From: DATLED01 sp035525495
Lineage (GTDB): Bacteria; Actinomycetota; Acidimicrobiia; Acidimicrobiales; CADCTF01
DNA length: 25,022 nt
Direction of reading: 5' to 3'
Assembly (NCBI GenBank): GCA_035525495.1
Contig: DATLED010000040.1
Location: forward strand, 1-25,022
Shown: positions 8,272-15,447 of the stretch, piece after piece
Numbering within the stretch: position 1 is the stretch's first letter
Layout of the letters: the number at the start of each line of letters is the position of its first letter
Made by a program: the position numbers and the translations under genes
The notes under the pieces: model-generated
Told to the model about the DNA's origin: nothing
Databases searched by the model: none
Seen by the model: only the letters and a program-made list of their open reading frames with translations

Positions 8272-8511
8272 CTACTTCACGCCGCTCTTGCCGAGCAGCT
8301 GGCCGAACACGGCATCGAGGAGCCTCCCGACCGTGTTGGTCTTCGTCGCCCAGGCGACGACGAGGAGGGCGATGGCGGCGGCCCCGAGGAGGACGAGGGC
8401 GTACTCGACCGTGGCCTGTCCGTGCTGGTCGCGGCGGTCGGGACCGAAGAGCAGTCGGACGAGCGTCGCCTGGAGGCGCGCGGTTGTCGTCGGGATGGGC
8501 TTGGTGGGCAT
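8272..8511 (-). CDS. Flp-type IVb prepilin (DUF4244-like)
   Basis: A 79-residue protein. The start is taken at the ATG MPTKPIP at 8511. Mature residues would begin at Gln32 after Gly31: GQATVEYALVLLGAAAIALLVV gives the Flp hallmark Glu(+5)-Tyr(+6) followed by a single hydrophobic helix and a short tail. Small one-helix proteins of this type in actinobacterial tad clusters are often labelled DUF4244. It is the likely major pilin subunit of the operon. The leader of 31 residues is long for a Flp prepilin, so a later start is possible, though I saw no better one. AAGGA lies rather far upstream (about 12 nt). Confidence 0.82.
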   Translation of the reverse strand: MPTKPIPTTTARLQATLVRLLFGPDRRDQHGQATVEYALVLLGAAAIALLVVAWATKTNTVGRLLDAVFGQLLGKSGVK

Positions 8512-8545
8512 CGTCGTTCGTGGTCCTTGTTCGTGTGGAGGTCGT

Positions 8546-9175
8546 TCAGAGGCGCAGCGCACGAAGGCCGCCGGCGATGAGCGGGGCGACGGTCAGCAGA
8601 CCGAACGCCGGGAGGATGCAGGTGACGAGAGGGAAGAGGAGCTTGACGGGCACGCGCCTCGCCGCTTCCTCGGCGCGGCGCTGTCGGGTGCGGCGGGCGT
8701 CGTCGCCGAGGCGGTCGAGGGTCGCACCGAGAGCCGAGCCGTAGCGGTCGGCATCGACGAGGGCGGTGACGATGGGACGGACGGCGTCGCTCCCGAGGTC
8801 GTCCGGGATGCGTTGGAGGGCGTCGGCGAGCCGGACCCCCGTGGCGGCGACATCCGCGAGGACGATCCGCAGCGCGTTCGTGAGCGGGCCGGGCGGGCCA
8901 CGTTCGGCGACGGCCTCGACGGCGAGGCGGGTGTTGAGGCCGGCGTTGACGGCGACGGCGAGGAGGTCGACGACGTCCGGGACCGAATCGGCCAGTGCCC
9001 GACGGTTGGCCCGCGCGCTGATGCGTCGGGGGTCGCCTCCGGGCAACCGCCAGCGGTGCCGCCGCCGGCCGCCCCGGGGGTCGAGTGCGGCGACCGATCG
9101 ATGCTGCTTGGGTTGCCGGCGAAGGAGGGCCGCTCCGAGGAGGACGGCCCAGGCGAGCGCGAGCGCCGTTCTCAT
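8546..9175 (-). CDS. tadC: TadC-like type II secretion F-domain membrane protein
   Basis: A 209-residue inner-membrane platform protein for Tad/Flp pilus assembly. The ATG at 9175 overlaps the TadB-like stop by 4 nt (ATGA). An N-terminal helix (residues 2-18) and a basic stretch are followed by a T2SSF domain with SVPDVVDLLAVAVNAGLN, ADRYGSALGATLDRLGDDAR and RAEEAARRVPVKLLFPLVTCILPAFGLLTVAP. The last motif, a KxxFPL-type sequence before the final helix, is characteristic of TadC and TadB. It is short for TadC (about 300 in the proteobacterial family), as is usual in the reduced actinobacterial clusters. Confidence 0.88.
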   Translation of the reverse strand: MRTALALAWAVLLGAALLRRQPKQHRSVAALDPRGGRRRHRWRLPGGDPRRISARANRRALADSVPDVVDLLAVAVNAGLNTRLAVEAVAERGPPGPLTNALRIVLADVAATGVRLADALQRIPDDLGSDAVRPIVTALVDADRYGSALGATLDRLGDDARRTRQRRAEEAARRVPVKLLFPLVTCILPAFGLLTVAPLIAGGLRALRL

Positions 9176-10008
9176 CGGAGAATCGGCGGGCGGCAGAGCC
9201 TCGCCATCCACCAGGCGCCGAGGGCGTCGAGGCCGAGGCCGAGACCGACGAGGAGCAGTCCGGACGGCGACGCCACGAAGTGGGCGGTGCGGGGATCGGT
9301 GGCGGCGGCCACCGTGGCGAAGACGAGCGGGGCGAGGGCGATGACGACGGCCGAGGCTCTGGCTTGTGACGAGAGCGCTCGGACCTCGTCGGCGATGGCG
9401 AGCCGCGACCGGAGGGTCGCGGCGACGCCGTCGATCGCTCGGGCGGGCGAGCCGCCCGTGGAGGAGGCCAGCGCGAGGGCGGCGGCGGCGAGGCCGACCG
9501 ACCGGCCACGGTCGTGTCCCTCGCGCGCGGCCGAGGACCAGTCGTCGAGGGCGGCCGTGACGCCGACGATGGGCACGAGGCCGGCGAGGCGCGCCCAGGC
9601 GGCGGCGAGGTCGCCCGAGCTCGGCGACGGGGTCGTGGCGACGAGGGCCTGGGCGAGCGACCCGCCGGCGCGCAACTGGCGGGCGACGGACTCCAGGACG
9701 CCGGGGAGTGCACGGTCGGCGGCCGCGGTGCGGCGGTGAGGGGCCGAGCGGTGGAGGGCACCGACCAAGCAAGCGGTGGCCAGCACCACGCCGATGACGC
9801 CAAGGGCGCCCCCGACGGCGGCGGCGATCACGAGGACGAGGAAGGACCCCGCCGGCACGTGGGTGGCGACACGGGCTGCGTCCCACGGCAGCGCGAGTGC
9901 CCCGATCATCTGGACGACGAGCTGGTCGTCGCCATCCGGATGCCGCCGCAGCCGCGCCGTCCTGAGACGGACATGGCGCTTCGTCGTCGGCACCCGCACG
10001 CCGGTCAT
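9172..10008 (-). CDS. tadB: TadB-like type II secretion F-domain membrane protein
   Basis: A 278-residue partner of TadC in the pilus assembly platform. The ATG at 10008 (MTGVRVPTTKR) overlaps the tadA stop by 4 nt (ATGA), which fixes the start although the frame is open further upstream. Two N-terminal membrane helices (about 52-85) precede a T2SSF domain with RALPGVLESVARQLRAGGSLAQAL and SSTGGSPARAIDGVAATLRSR, followed by two C-terminal helices (about 215-270). The order tadA-tadB-tadC is the canonical one. Confidence 0.88.
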   Translation of the reverse strand: MTGVRVPTTKRHVRLRTARLRRHPDGDDQLVVQMIGALALPWDAARVATHVPAGSFLVLVIAAAVGGALGVIGVVLATACLVGALHRSAPHRRTAAADRALPGVLESVARQLRAGGSLAQALVATTPSPSSGDLAAAWARLAGLVPIVGVTAALDDWSSAAREGHDRGRSVGLAAAALALASSTGGSPARAIDGVAATLRSRLAIADEVRALSSQARASAVVIALAPLVFATVAAATDPRTAHFVASPSGLLLVGLGLGLDALGAWWMARLCRPPILR

Positions 10009-11153
10009 GACGGGGCACCGACCACGCGGGGACGGAGCGGTTCCGCGACCACGACTCCCTCCTCCACCAGAGAACGGAGGCGTCGGCCGACGACCCCCGG
10101 TTGCGACAGCACCTCGGCCACCGCCGCGATCCGACGGCCGCCCGCCGACATGCGGGTCACGTGGACGATGAGGTCGATGGCCGAGGCCAACTGGTCCTGC
10201 ACGGCCGCCAACGGCAGCCCGCTCTCCGCGAACAAGACCATCGTCTCGAGCCGGCGCAACACGTCGTCGCAGCTGTTGGCGTGGCACGTCGTCATCGACC
10301 CCTCGTGGCCCGTGTTCATCGCCTGCAACATGTCGAGCGCCTCACCGCCACGACACTCGCCCACGATGATCCGGTCCGGCCGCATCCGTAGCGCGTTCCG
10401 GACGAGCTCGCGCACGTCCACGCAGCCGGCGCCCTCGACGTTCGCCGGCCGGCTCTCGAGGCGGACGACGTGACACGTCGAGGGGAGCCGCAGCTCGGCC
10501 GCGTCCTCCACCGTGATCACCCGGCACCCGATGGGGATCGCGTTCGCCAACGCGTTGAGCAGCGTCGTCTTCCCCGCGCCGGTCCCGCCGGCCACGACCA
10601 CGTTGGCGCCCGAGCGAACCCCACAGGTAAGGAGCGCCGCCACGTCGTCCGGGCAGAAGGAGGTCAGTGGCACCGGCCGGGCCGAGAACCGCCGGATGGT
10701 CAAGCACGGACCGTCGACGGCCAGCGGCGGGACGACGGCGTGCACCCGGGACCCGTCGGGCAACCGCGCGTCGACCAGCGGCGACGACCGGTCTGCGCGC
10801 AAGCCGAGCGGGGCGACGATCCGTTCGATCATCCGCTCCGTGTCCGCCGCCGACATCTCGATCCCGGTCTGCATCAGCATCCCCCGCCGCTCGATCCACA
10901 CCGACCCGCACCCGTTGACGAGCACGTCGGAGACCAGCGGATCGGCCAGCAACGGTTCCAACGGCCCTAGCCCCTCGACGGCCGCGACCACTTCGGCGAT
11001 TGTCGACGCCTCGTCCGCCGCCGACAGCAGGGGCGCCTCCTCCCGCACGAGCTCGGCGACGCGCGCCGACGTGCCCGCCGGCCGCATCGCCACCGACCCC
11101 TCTGCGACCAGCCGCGCCTGCACCCGGGTCGCGACCCTGCTCCCGTCGCCCAT
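10005..11153 (-). CDS. tadA: TadA/CpaF-type pilus assembly ATPase
   Basis: A 382-residue cytoplasmic hexameric ATPase powering Flp pilus assembly. I took the ATG at 11153 (MGDGSRV), which shares a base with the upstream stop (TGATG). It shows an N-terminal domain with LADPLVSDVLVNG, Walker A GGTGAGKTT at 189-197, Asp-box-like VITVEDAAELRL, Walker B/His region RIIVGECRGGEALDMLQAMNTGHEGSMTTCHAN at about 261-293 (given as the motif span), and the C-terminal arginine region. All catalytic motifs look intact. It sits second in the operon after a ParA/MinD-like TadZ protein. Confidence 0.95.
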   Translation of the reverse strand: MGDGSRVATRVQARLVAEGSVAMRPAGTSARVAELVREEAPLLSAADEASTIAEVVAAVEGLGPLEPLLADPLVSDVLVNGCGSVWIERRGMLMQTGIEMSAADTERMIERIVAPLGLRADRSSPLVDARLPDGSRVHAVVPPLAVDGPCLTIRRFSARPVPLTSFCPDDVAALLTCGVRSGANVVVAGGTGAGKTTLLNALANAIPIGCRVITVEDAAELRLPSTCHVVRLESRPANVEGAGCVDVRELVRNALRMRPDRIIVGECRGGEALDMLQAMNTGHEGSMTTCHANSCDDVLRRLETMVLFAESGLPLAAVQDQLASAIDLIVHVTRMSAGGRRIAAVAEVLSQPGVVGRRLRSLVEEGVVVAEPLRPRVVGAPS

Positions 11154-11803
11154 CACGCCGCCCGCCGCAGAGCCGACGCCAGCGGGCCCGGCAGCCGCGC
11201 CGCCAGCAAGCCGGCGTCCACGCACCGGGCGATCGAGGGGTCCCACGGCACGACCGCCCGCACCGGCACGCCGAGCACGTCCTCGATGTCAGCCGGATCG
11301 AGCGACCGCTTCGGCTCCTCGATCACGACCACTGCCGACGGCCGCACCGGTGCGGCCAGCGCCCGCCGCAGCGCCAGGTAGCACGGCCGGAGCACGAGCA
11401 GCGACATCGTCGCCGTGGCCGCCAGCTCGAACGCCAAGGGTGACGCCGGCCCGGCGTCGACGACCGCCGTCCGCGTGCCCACCGCGTCGAACAACCGCTC
11501 GACCTCGCCGGCGCCGACGGCGCCCGCCACCGACGCCGTCCCCTGTGGGAGCAGCCGCAACCCGGCGCCGGCGTCGACCTCGAGCCGGCCGAGCGCCTCC
11601 GGCTCCAAGGGTGACGGCGACGCCAGCCAGTCGAGCACGCCGGGCCCGCCGAGGTCGGGCAAGCCCAGCGCCGGCGGCGCGTCGCCACCGACATCGATCA
11701 ACAAGACGTCACCGGGCAGGCGACGGGCGAGCAGCAACGCGAGGGCGGCGGCGATGACGGTGGTGCCGCTGCCGCCCTTGACGGACCAACAGGTGACGAG
11801 CAC
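11153..11803 (-). CDS. TadZ/CpaE-like ParA/MinD-family ATPase
   Basis: A 216-residue protein. The N-terminus VLVTCWSVKGGSGTT holds the deviant Walker A (KGGxGTT) of ParA/MinD proteins, and LLIDVGGDAPPALGL resembles the A'/B region. I chose the GTG at 11803 because GGAG lies 8 nt upstream and it places the P-loop right after the start; the frame is open to 11923. It lacks the receiver-like N-terminal domain of full TadZ/CpaE. As first gene of the tad operon it is expected to localise the pilus machinery, possibly at a pole. An alternative name is septum site-determining-like protein, as such genes are often labelled in actinobacteria. Confidence 0.85.
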   Translation of the reverse strand: MLVTCWSVKGGSGTTVIAAALALLLARRLPGDVLLIDVGGDAPPALGLPDLGGPGVLDWLASPSPLEPEALGRLEVDAGAGLRLLPQGTASVAGAVGAGEVERLFDAVGTRTAVVDAGPASPLAFELAATATMSLLVLRPCYLALRRALAAPVRPSAVVVIEEPKRSLDPADIEDVLGVPVRAVVPWDPSIARCVDAGLLAARLPGPLASALRRAA

Positions 11804-11859
11804 GGACGGTTCTCCGACGGACAGAGGGTCGACGAGGGGGAAGCGTCGGCGGCAGGCCC

Positions 11860-11888
11860 AACCTACGACGAGGGTGTGACAGGAACAA
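11860..11888 (-). promoter_or_regulatory. candidate promoter of the tad operon
   Basis: On the minus strand TTGTTC (11883-11888) and TAGGTT (11860-11865) are separated by exactly 17 nt. This would start transcription about 50 nt before the TadZ GTG. The boxes are only half matches to the consensus but have the TAnnnT form usual in high-GC actinobacteria. Confidence 0.4.
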
Positions 11889-11928
11889 CCCCCGGTTTTG
11901 AAGCGCCCGTGCGTGGTACACACGAACT

Positions 11929-12141
11929 GTGCCCTGGTGGCTGCTCCTCCTCGCCCTCCCCGCAGCCCTGCTCATCCCGAGCGGCCTGCTGCTCCTGTCG
12001 GCGGTCGCGGAGCGGCGGATCCTGTCGCCGCAGTCGCTCATCCTCTCCACGGCCAGGGCCCGCCACAGCACGCCGGAGCTGACCGAGGCGCTCGTCGCCC
12101 GGGAGTTCGAGCGGCTGTTGAAGGACACACAGCGTCGGTAG
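11929..12141 (+). CDS. small single-helix membrane protein
   Basis: A 70-residue protein starting with GTG at 11929, with one strong membrane helix (about residues 3-25, WWLLLLALPAALLIPSGLLLL) and a basic, amphipathic tail ending in EFERLLKDTQRR. I recognise no family. It is divergent from the tad operon and 11 nt upstream of the HAD gene, so the two may be co-transcribed. A TACACA sequence ends 6 nt before the GTG, so it may be leaderless. Coding is supported by the clear hydrophobic/polar layout and close packing. Confidence 0.6.
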   Translation: MPWWLLLLALPAALLIPSGLLLLSAVAERRILSPQSLILSTARARHSTPELTEALVAREFERLLKDTQRR

Positions 12142-12144
12142 CGT
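12139..12144 (+). promoter_or_regulatory. -10-like box before the HAD gene
   Basis: TAGCGT ends 8 nt before the ATG of the HAD gene. It overlaps the stop codon of the upstream 70-aa gene, so the TAG part is also explained by coding. No -35 was recognised. Confidence 0.25.
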
Positions 12145-12152
12145 CGCCTCGC

Positions 12153-13058
12153 ATGGAGGCCGCCTTCTTCGATCTCGACAAGACGGTCATCGCCAAGGCG
12201 TCGATGGTCGCCTTCGGCCGTCCGTTCTACCGCGAGGGCCTCATCTCCCGAGCCCTCGTCATCCGGAGCCTGTGGGGACAGCTGGTCTACATGCACCTCG
12301 GGGCCAGCGAGGAGAAGCTCGCCCGGATGCGGGAGTCGGTCCTCAAGCTCACGAAGGGCTGGGACCAGGAGAAGATCCGCTCGATCGTCGCCGAGACGCT
12401 CGAGGCCGTCGTCGAGCCGATCATCTACTCCGAAGCCGCGGACCTCATCGAGGAGCACCGGGCCGCGGGGAGGCTCGTCGTCATCATCAGCGCATCACCG
12501 TCGGAGATCGTCGAGCCGTTGGGTCGCTACCTCGACGTCGACCGGGTCATCGCGAGCGAGGCACTCGTCGACGAGGCCGGTCGGTACTCCGGCGAGATGG
12601 CGTTCTACGCGTACGGGCCGCACAAGGCCGAGGCCATGCGGACGTTGGCGGCGGAGGTCGGCATCGACCTCGACGCGTCGTACGCGTACTCCGACTCCGC
12701 GACGGACATCCCGATGCTCGAGGCCGTCGGCCATCCCGTCGTCGTCAACCCGGACCGGGCGCTGGCCAGATGGGCGGACGAGAAGGGGTGGGAGACGCGT
12801 CGCTTCGTGCGGCCCGTCCGCCTGCGGGATCGGTTCCGGGTGCCGACACCGCCGCCACGACAGACGGCCGTCGGGGCGGGGCTCGTCGGCGCGGTCGTCG
12901 GGGGCGTGGTGTGGTGGCGGTTGCGGCAGCGCGAGGCCCACGCCGTGCGGGAGCCGGCCGCGTCGCCGGCTCAGTCGACGCGCAGCTTCTTCGCAGCGAC
13001 GGTGCCGAGGGCGATGAGGATGGCGAGGAGCAAGAGCTTCTTCATGCCCGCACGTTAG
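12153..13058 (+). CDS. HAD-IB family phosphatase with C-terminal membrane helix
   Basis: A 301-residue protein from the ATG at 12153. HAD motif I is FFDLDKT (nucleophile Asp7, acid/base Asp9), motif II is VVIISASP, a conserved Lys is in GPHKAEAM, and motif IV is YSDSATDIPML (Asp181, Asp185), as in the SerB-like IB subfamily. A membrane helix (AVGAGLVGAVVGGVVWW) lies near residues 247-263. Related actinobacterial proteins are called HAD-IB hydrolases; some are fused to or act with lipid acyltransferases, but the substrate is unknown here. The last 25 or so codons are antisense to a possible 24-aa gene (12971-13045), and their odd composition (RAMRMARSKSFFMPAR) suggests that this tail is shaped by the other strand. 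Confidence 0.88.
   Translation: MEAAFFDLDKTVIAKASMVAFGRPFYREGLISRALVIRSLWGQLVYMHLGASEEKLARMRESVLKLTKGWDQEKIRSIVAETLEAVVEPIIYSEAADLIEEHRAAGRLVVIISASPSEIVEPLGRYLDVDRVIASEALVDEAGRYSGEMAFYAYGPHKAEAMRTLAAEVGIDLDASYAYSDSATDIPMLEAVGHPVVVNPDRALARWADEKGWETRRFVRPVRLRDRFRVPTPPPRQTAVGAGLVGAVVGGVVWWRLRQREAHAVREPAASPAQSTRSFFAATVPRAMRMARSKSFFMPAR
12971..13045 (-). CDS. possible 24-aa membrane peptide antisense to the HAD 3' end
   Basis: Too short for routine gene calling. The minus-strand frame reads MKKLLLLAILIALGTVAAKK then LRVD and stop. The Lys-Lys start, a single hydrophobic helix and the basic end resemble the N-terminus of the small actinobacterial DLW-39-like membrane proteins, which open with MKKLLLLA. 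A TAACGT box ends 6 nt before the ATG, compatible with a leaderless start. It lies wholly inside the HAD gene on the opposite strand. The family link is from memory of the motif only, and the DLW signature itself is absent. Confidence 0.45.
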   Translation of the reverse strand: MKKLLLLAILIALGTVAAKKLRVD

Positions 13059-13066
13059 GCCCGCCC

Positions 13067-13072
13067 TACGCT
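13067..13072 (+). promoter_or_regulatory. -10-like box before the CmcJ-like gene
   Basis: TACGCT ends 8 nt before the ATG at 13081, the spacing expected for a leaderless transcript. No clear -35 is visible. Confidence 0.3.
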
Positions 13073-13080
13073 GGGCCGTC

Positions 13081-13899
13081 ATGGGGACGACGTTTTGTCG
13101 GGCGACGCTCAACTACATCCCGGGCGGCGACCTGTCGCACCCCGGGTCGCACGAGGTCGAGATCCGCGATGCCCGCCGTGCCGTTCTGCCCGGCTGGGAG
13201 GCGTGCGGGTTCGAGCTCGTCGCCCATCGCTCGGCGGTGCAGGACTGGTCGAACGAAGACGAGCTGTCCCGGGTGCACCATGCCGAGATGGCAGCGCTCG
13301 CCGAGACGATGACGGGCTGCGACCTCGCTCTCGTTTCTGGTCACATCAAACGGAGCCCCGTCGAGGCCGCCCGCCACCACGATCTCGGACCGATCACGCT
13401 CGTCCACTCGGACTTCGCCGACAGCTACGGCGACCTGTTACGAGCGCGGTACCGCTCGCCGGACGGCGAGTTCCGGCGGTCGTTGGACGACGCGGGCATC
13501 ACCGCCGACGACGTGGCGAATGCACGGCGCCTGGTGATCCTGCAGTTCTGGCGCAACCTCGGCCCGGAGAAGATGGACCTCCCGTTGGCGTTCTGTGACG
13601 CGCGCACGGTGGGGCGCGACGAGATCCACGCCTTCCCGGTGACCAACTACGCGGGCGGCGGCTTCGACTTCGAGGCGCTCGGGGTCGTCTCGCCCGCGGA
13701 CGCGCGCAGCCACGAGTGGTACGCGTTCCCCGAGCTGCGGATCGACGAGGTCGTCGCCTTCCGCACCTACGACAGCGAGCGGGTGGCGTCCGGCGAGCCG
13801 TACTGGACGCCGCACTCGGCCTTCCGCGATCCCGAGGTGCGCCTCGGCGAACCGAGCCGCTCGAGCATCGAGCTGCGGGCCACCTGCCTGTTCTCCTGA
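13081..13899 (+). CDS. CmcJ/NvfI-like oxygenase (non-haem iron type)
   Basis: A 272-residue protein matching the CmcJ/NvfI/AsaB family, named after the cephamycin 7-alpha-methoxylation component CmcJ and the fungal oxygenase NvfI. The recognisable conserved run is HSDFADSYGDLLRARY (His109, Asp111), LQFWRNLGPEKMDLPLAFCDARTV, HEWYAFPELRIDEVVAFRTYDS, WTPHSAF (His245) and SSIELRA (Arg266). His109, Asp111 and His245 could form the 2-His-1-Asp facial triad. No biosynthetic genes lie beside it, so the substrate cannot be inferred. The start is the first ATG and is preceded by a possible -10 box. Confidence 0.8.
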   Translation: MGTTFCRATLNYIPGGDLSHPGSHEVEIRDARRAVLPGWEACGFELVAHRSAVQDWSNEDELSRVHHAEMAALAETMTGCDLALVSGHIKRSPVEAARHHDLGPITLVHSDFADSYGDLLRARYRSPDGEFRRSLDDAGITADDVANARRLVILQFWRNLGPEKMDLPLAFCDARTVGRDEIHAFPVTNYAGGGFDFEALGVVSPADARSHEWYAFPELRIDEVVAFRTYDSERVASGEPYWTPHSAFRDPEVRLGEPSRSSIELRATCLFS

Positions 13900-13945
13900 C
13901 GGCGTGCGCGCCGGCTCGCGATCCACGCGAAGCCACCGCGCTGGC

Positions 13946-15193
13946 TCAGTGAAGGTCGACGAGGAACGCGGTGGTGTCGTCGCTCAACATGCCGTGATGG
14001 TCGAGGACGGAGTGCGAGAGCTGCCGCACCGTCTCGCCGGCGTTCAGGCCGGCTCGTGAGCGGTCGCCGAGGAGCTCGAGGAGGCGGTCCTCACCGAAAT
14101 CGGGACCGCCCCGGCGGTGCGCGTCGACGACCCCATCGGTGATGCAGAACAGGCGATCGCCACGCCGAAGCGCGAGGTGCCCGACTTGCGAGATCCCGCC
14201 GGTGGCGACCTCCCCGAGACCAGGCGGAAGCGTCGGGTCGCAGGCAAGTGGACCCACGACCTCCGCGTCTCGGACGAGGAGCGGAGCGGGATGCCCCGCG
14301 TTGATCCAGCGGAGCTCTCCGGTCTCGAGCTCGAGCGTCGCGAGGATGCACGTGACGAACTCCTCGCTCTGGCCGCGCGACGAGACGACCGCGTCCATCG
14401 CCTCGTAGGTCGCGGAGAGATCGAGTCCTGAACGGCGGCTGTGGCGATAGCTGCTGACCGCGAGATGAGCGAGCTGGCTCGAAGCGAGCCCATGGCCCAC
14501 CGCGTCGAAGACGGCGAAGTGCAAGGTGTCGGCGTTGATGGCGTAGTCGAAGGCGTCGCCGCCGACGTCGTAGGCGGGTTGGATGAGTCCGGCGACGGAG
14601 ACGCGGCCGCTGTCGAGGCTGAGCGGCGGGAGGAGGTCCCACTGCATCTCGGCGGCGAGGTTCAACGTCTCGCTGCGTCGGACGGTCGTGTAGGCGTCGG
14701 TGCACTGGCCGCGCGTCACGAGCAATGCGGCGACGACCCCCGCGAGGCTGTCGGCCAGACTTCGCGTCGCATCGTCGACCGCGTCGAGCGTCGTTGCCAT
14801 CACACCGAGCCGTGCGGCGCCATCGACCACGACGCTCCACAGCCGGAAGCCCCCGCCGGCGAGCGGTTCGCTCACCTGCGTGCCCGTCGTGTAGGCGCGG
14901 CCCCCCGTCGTTGCGTCCATCGCATAGGTGGTCTGGTCGGGCGAACCGGGGATGGCGACGAGGCTTCGCTGTTGGAAGTCGCTCACGTAGACGGACAGGT
15001 CCCGCATCCCGAACTGTTCGACGCTCGCCGCCAGGAACGGCCCGAGGTGATCCGGCGCGTGCTGTCGCGACTCGTGCAGGAGCGCCGCGATCCGGGCGTA
15101 CACGCTCGACGACGAGCCGTCGACGGCGAGCGGCGTTCCAGCGACGTCGCGCCGACCCACCAGTGCAACCCCCGCTGGGCCGGCCTCGGTCAC
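13946..15193 (-). CDS. RsbU/SpoIIE-type PP2C serine phosphatase
   Basis: A 415-residue protein. The GTG at 15193 overlaps the stop of the 85-aa gene by 4 nt (GTGA), which fixes the start. The N-terminal half (about 25-165) is GAF-like (VYARIAALLHESRQHAPDHL, SVYVSDFQQRSLVAIPG). The C-terminal half is a PP2C SpoIIE domain: VSVAGLIQPAYDVGGDAFDYA, FAVFDAVGHGLASSQLA, WINAGHPAPLLV and LFCITDGVVDAHR, with a terminal DDTTAFLVDLH. The metal-binding Asp residues (GGDAFD, FDAVGHG, ITDGVVD) look intact. Such enzymes dephosphorylate STAS-domain anti-anti-sigma factors. The STAS protein two genes upstream is the obvious candidate partner, but it lacks the usual serine. Confidence 0.9.
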   Translation of the reverse strand: MTEAGPAGVALVGRRDVAGTPLAVDGSSSSVYARIAALLHESRQHAPDHLGPFLAASVEQFGMRDLSVYVSDFQQRSLVAIPGSPDQTTYAMDATTGGRAYTTGTQVSEPLAGGGFRLWSVVVDGAARLGVMATTLDAVDDATRSLADSLAGVVAALLVTRGQCTDAYTTVRRSETLNLAAEMQWDLLPPLSLDSGRVSVAGLIQPAYDVGGDAFDYAINADTLHFAVFDAVGHGLASSQLAHLAVSSYRHSRRSGLDLSATYEAMDAVVSSRGQSEEFVTCILATLELETGELRWINAGHPAPLLVRDAEVVGPLACDPTLPPGLGEVATGGISQVGHLALRRGDRLFCITDGVVDAHRRGGPDFGEDRLLELLGDRSRAGLNAGETVRQLSHSVLDHHGMLSDDTTAFLVDLH

Positions 15194-15447
15194 CGCTCCT
15201 CCGGCTCCGCACCGTCTTCGACGTACCGGAGGGGGTGGTCTCTTCCGAGCTCCGCGAACCGTTCGTTCAGGGCAACCGCGAGGAGGTCGCGATCGTGGTC
15301 CGACGGCGTCAGCGCGCCGTAGACGTAGGCCTCCACCTCCAGCGCCGTGCCCATCCCGCCGAGCTCGAAGTATCGGAACCACAGCTCGGCGTGGCTGAGC
15401 CCGAGATCGCGGCGGGCCGTCTCGACGAGTGCCGCCCACTCACCCAT
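15190..15447 (-). CDS. conserved hypothetical 85-aa protein
   Basis: The ATG at 15447 (MGEWAALVETARRDLGLSH) overlaps the end of the STAS-GAF-ANTAR gene by 8 nt, and the stop overlaps the phosphatase start by 4 nt, so all three are coupled. The sequence is acidic and helical, with LWFRYFELGGMGTALEVEAY and LTPSDHDRDLLAVALNERF as its striking parts. I have no family name for it. I recall similar small proteins in other actinobacterial genomes but cannot verify this. A role in the same signalling pathway is inferred from the coupling only. Confidence 0.75.
   Translation of the reverse strand: MGEWAALVETARRDLGLSHAELWFRYFELGGMGTALEVEAYVYGALTPSDHDRDLLAVALNERFAELGRDHPLRYVEDGAEPEER

Noticed and set aside
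8138..9739. A 533-codon plus-strand open frame over the tad operon
   Set aside because: The minus-strand genes tadB, tadC, the prepilin and tadE explain this region with recognisable domains and coupled starts; the plus frame is low-complexity.
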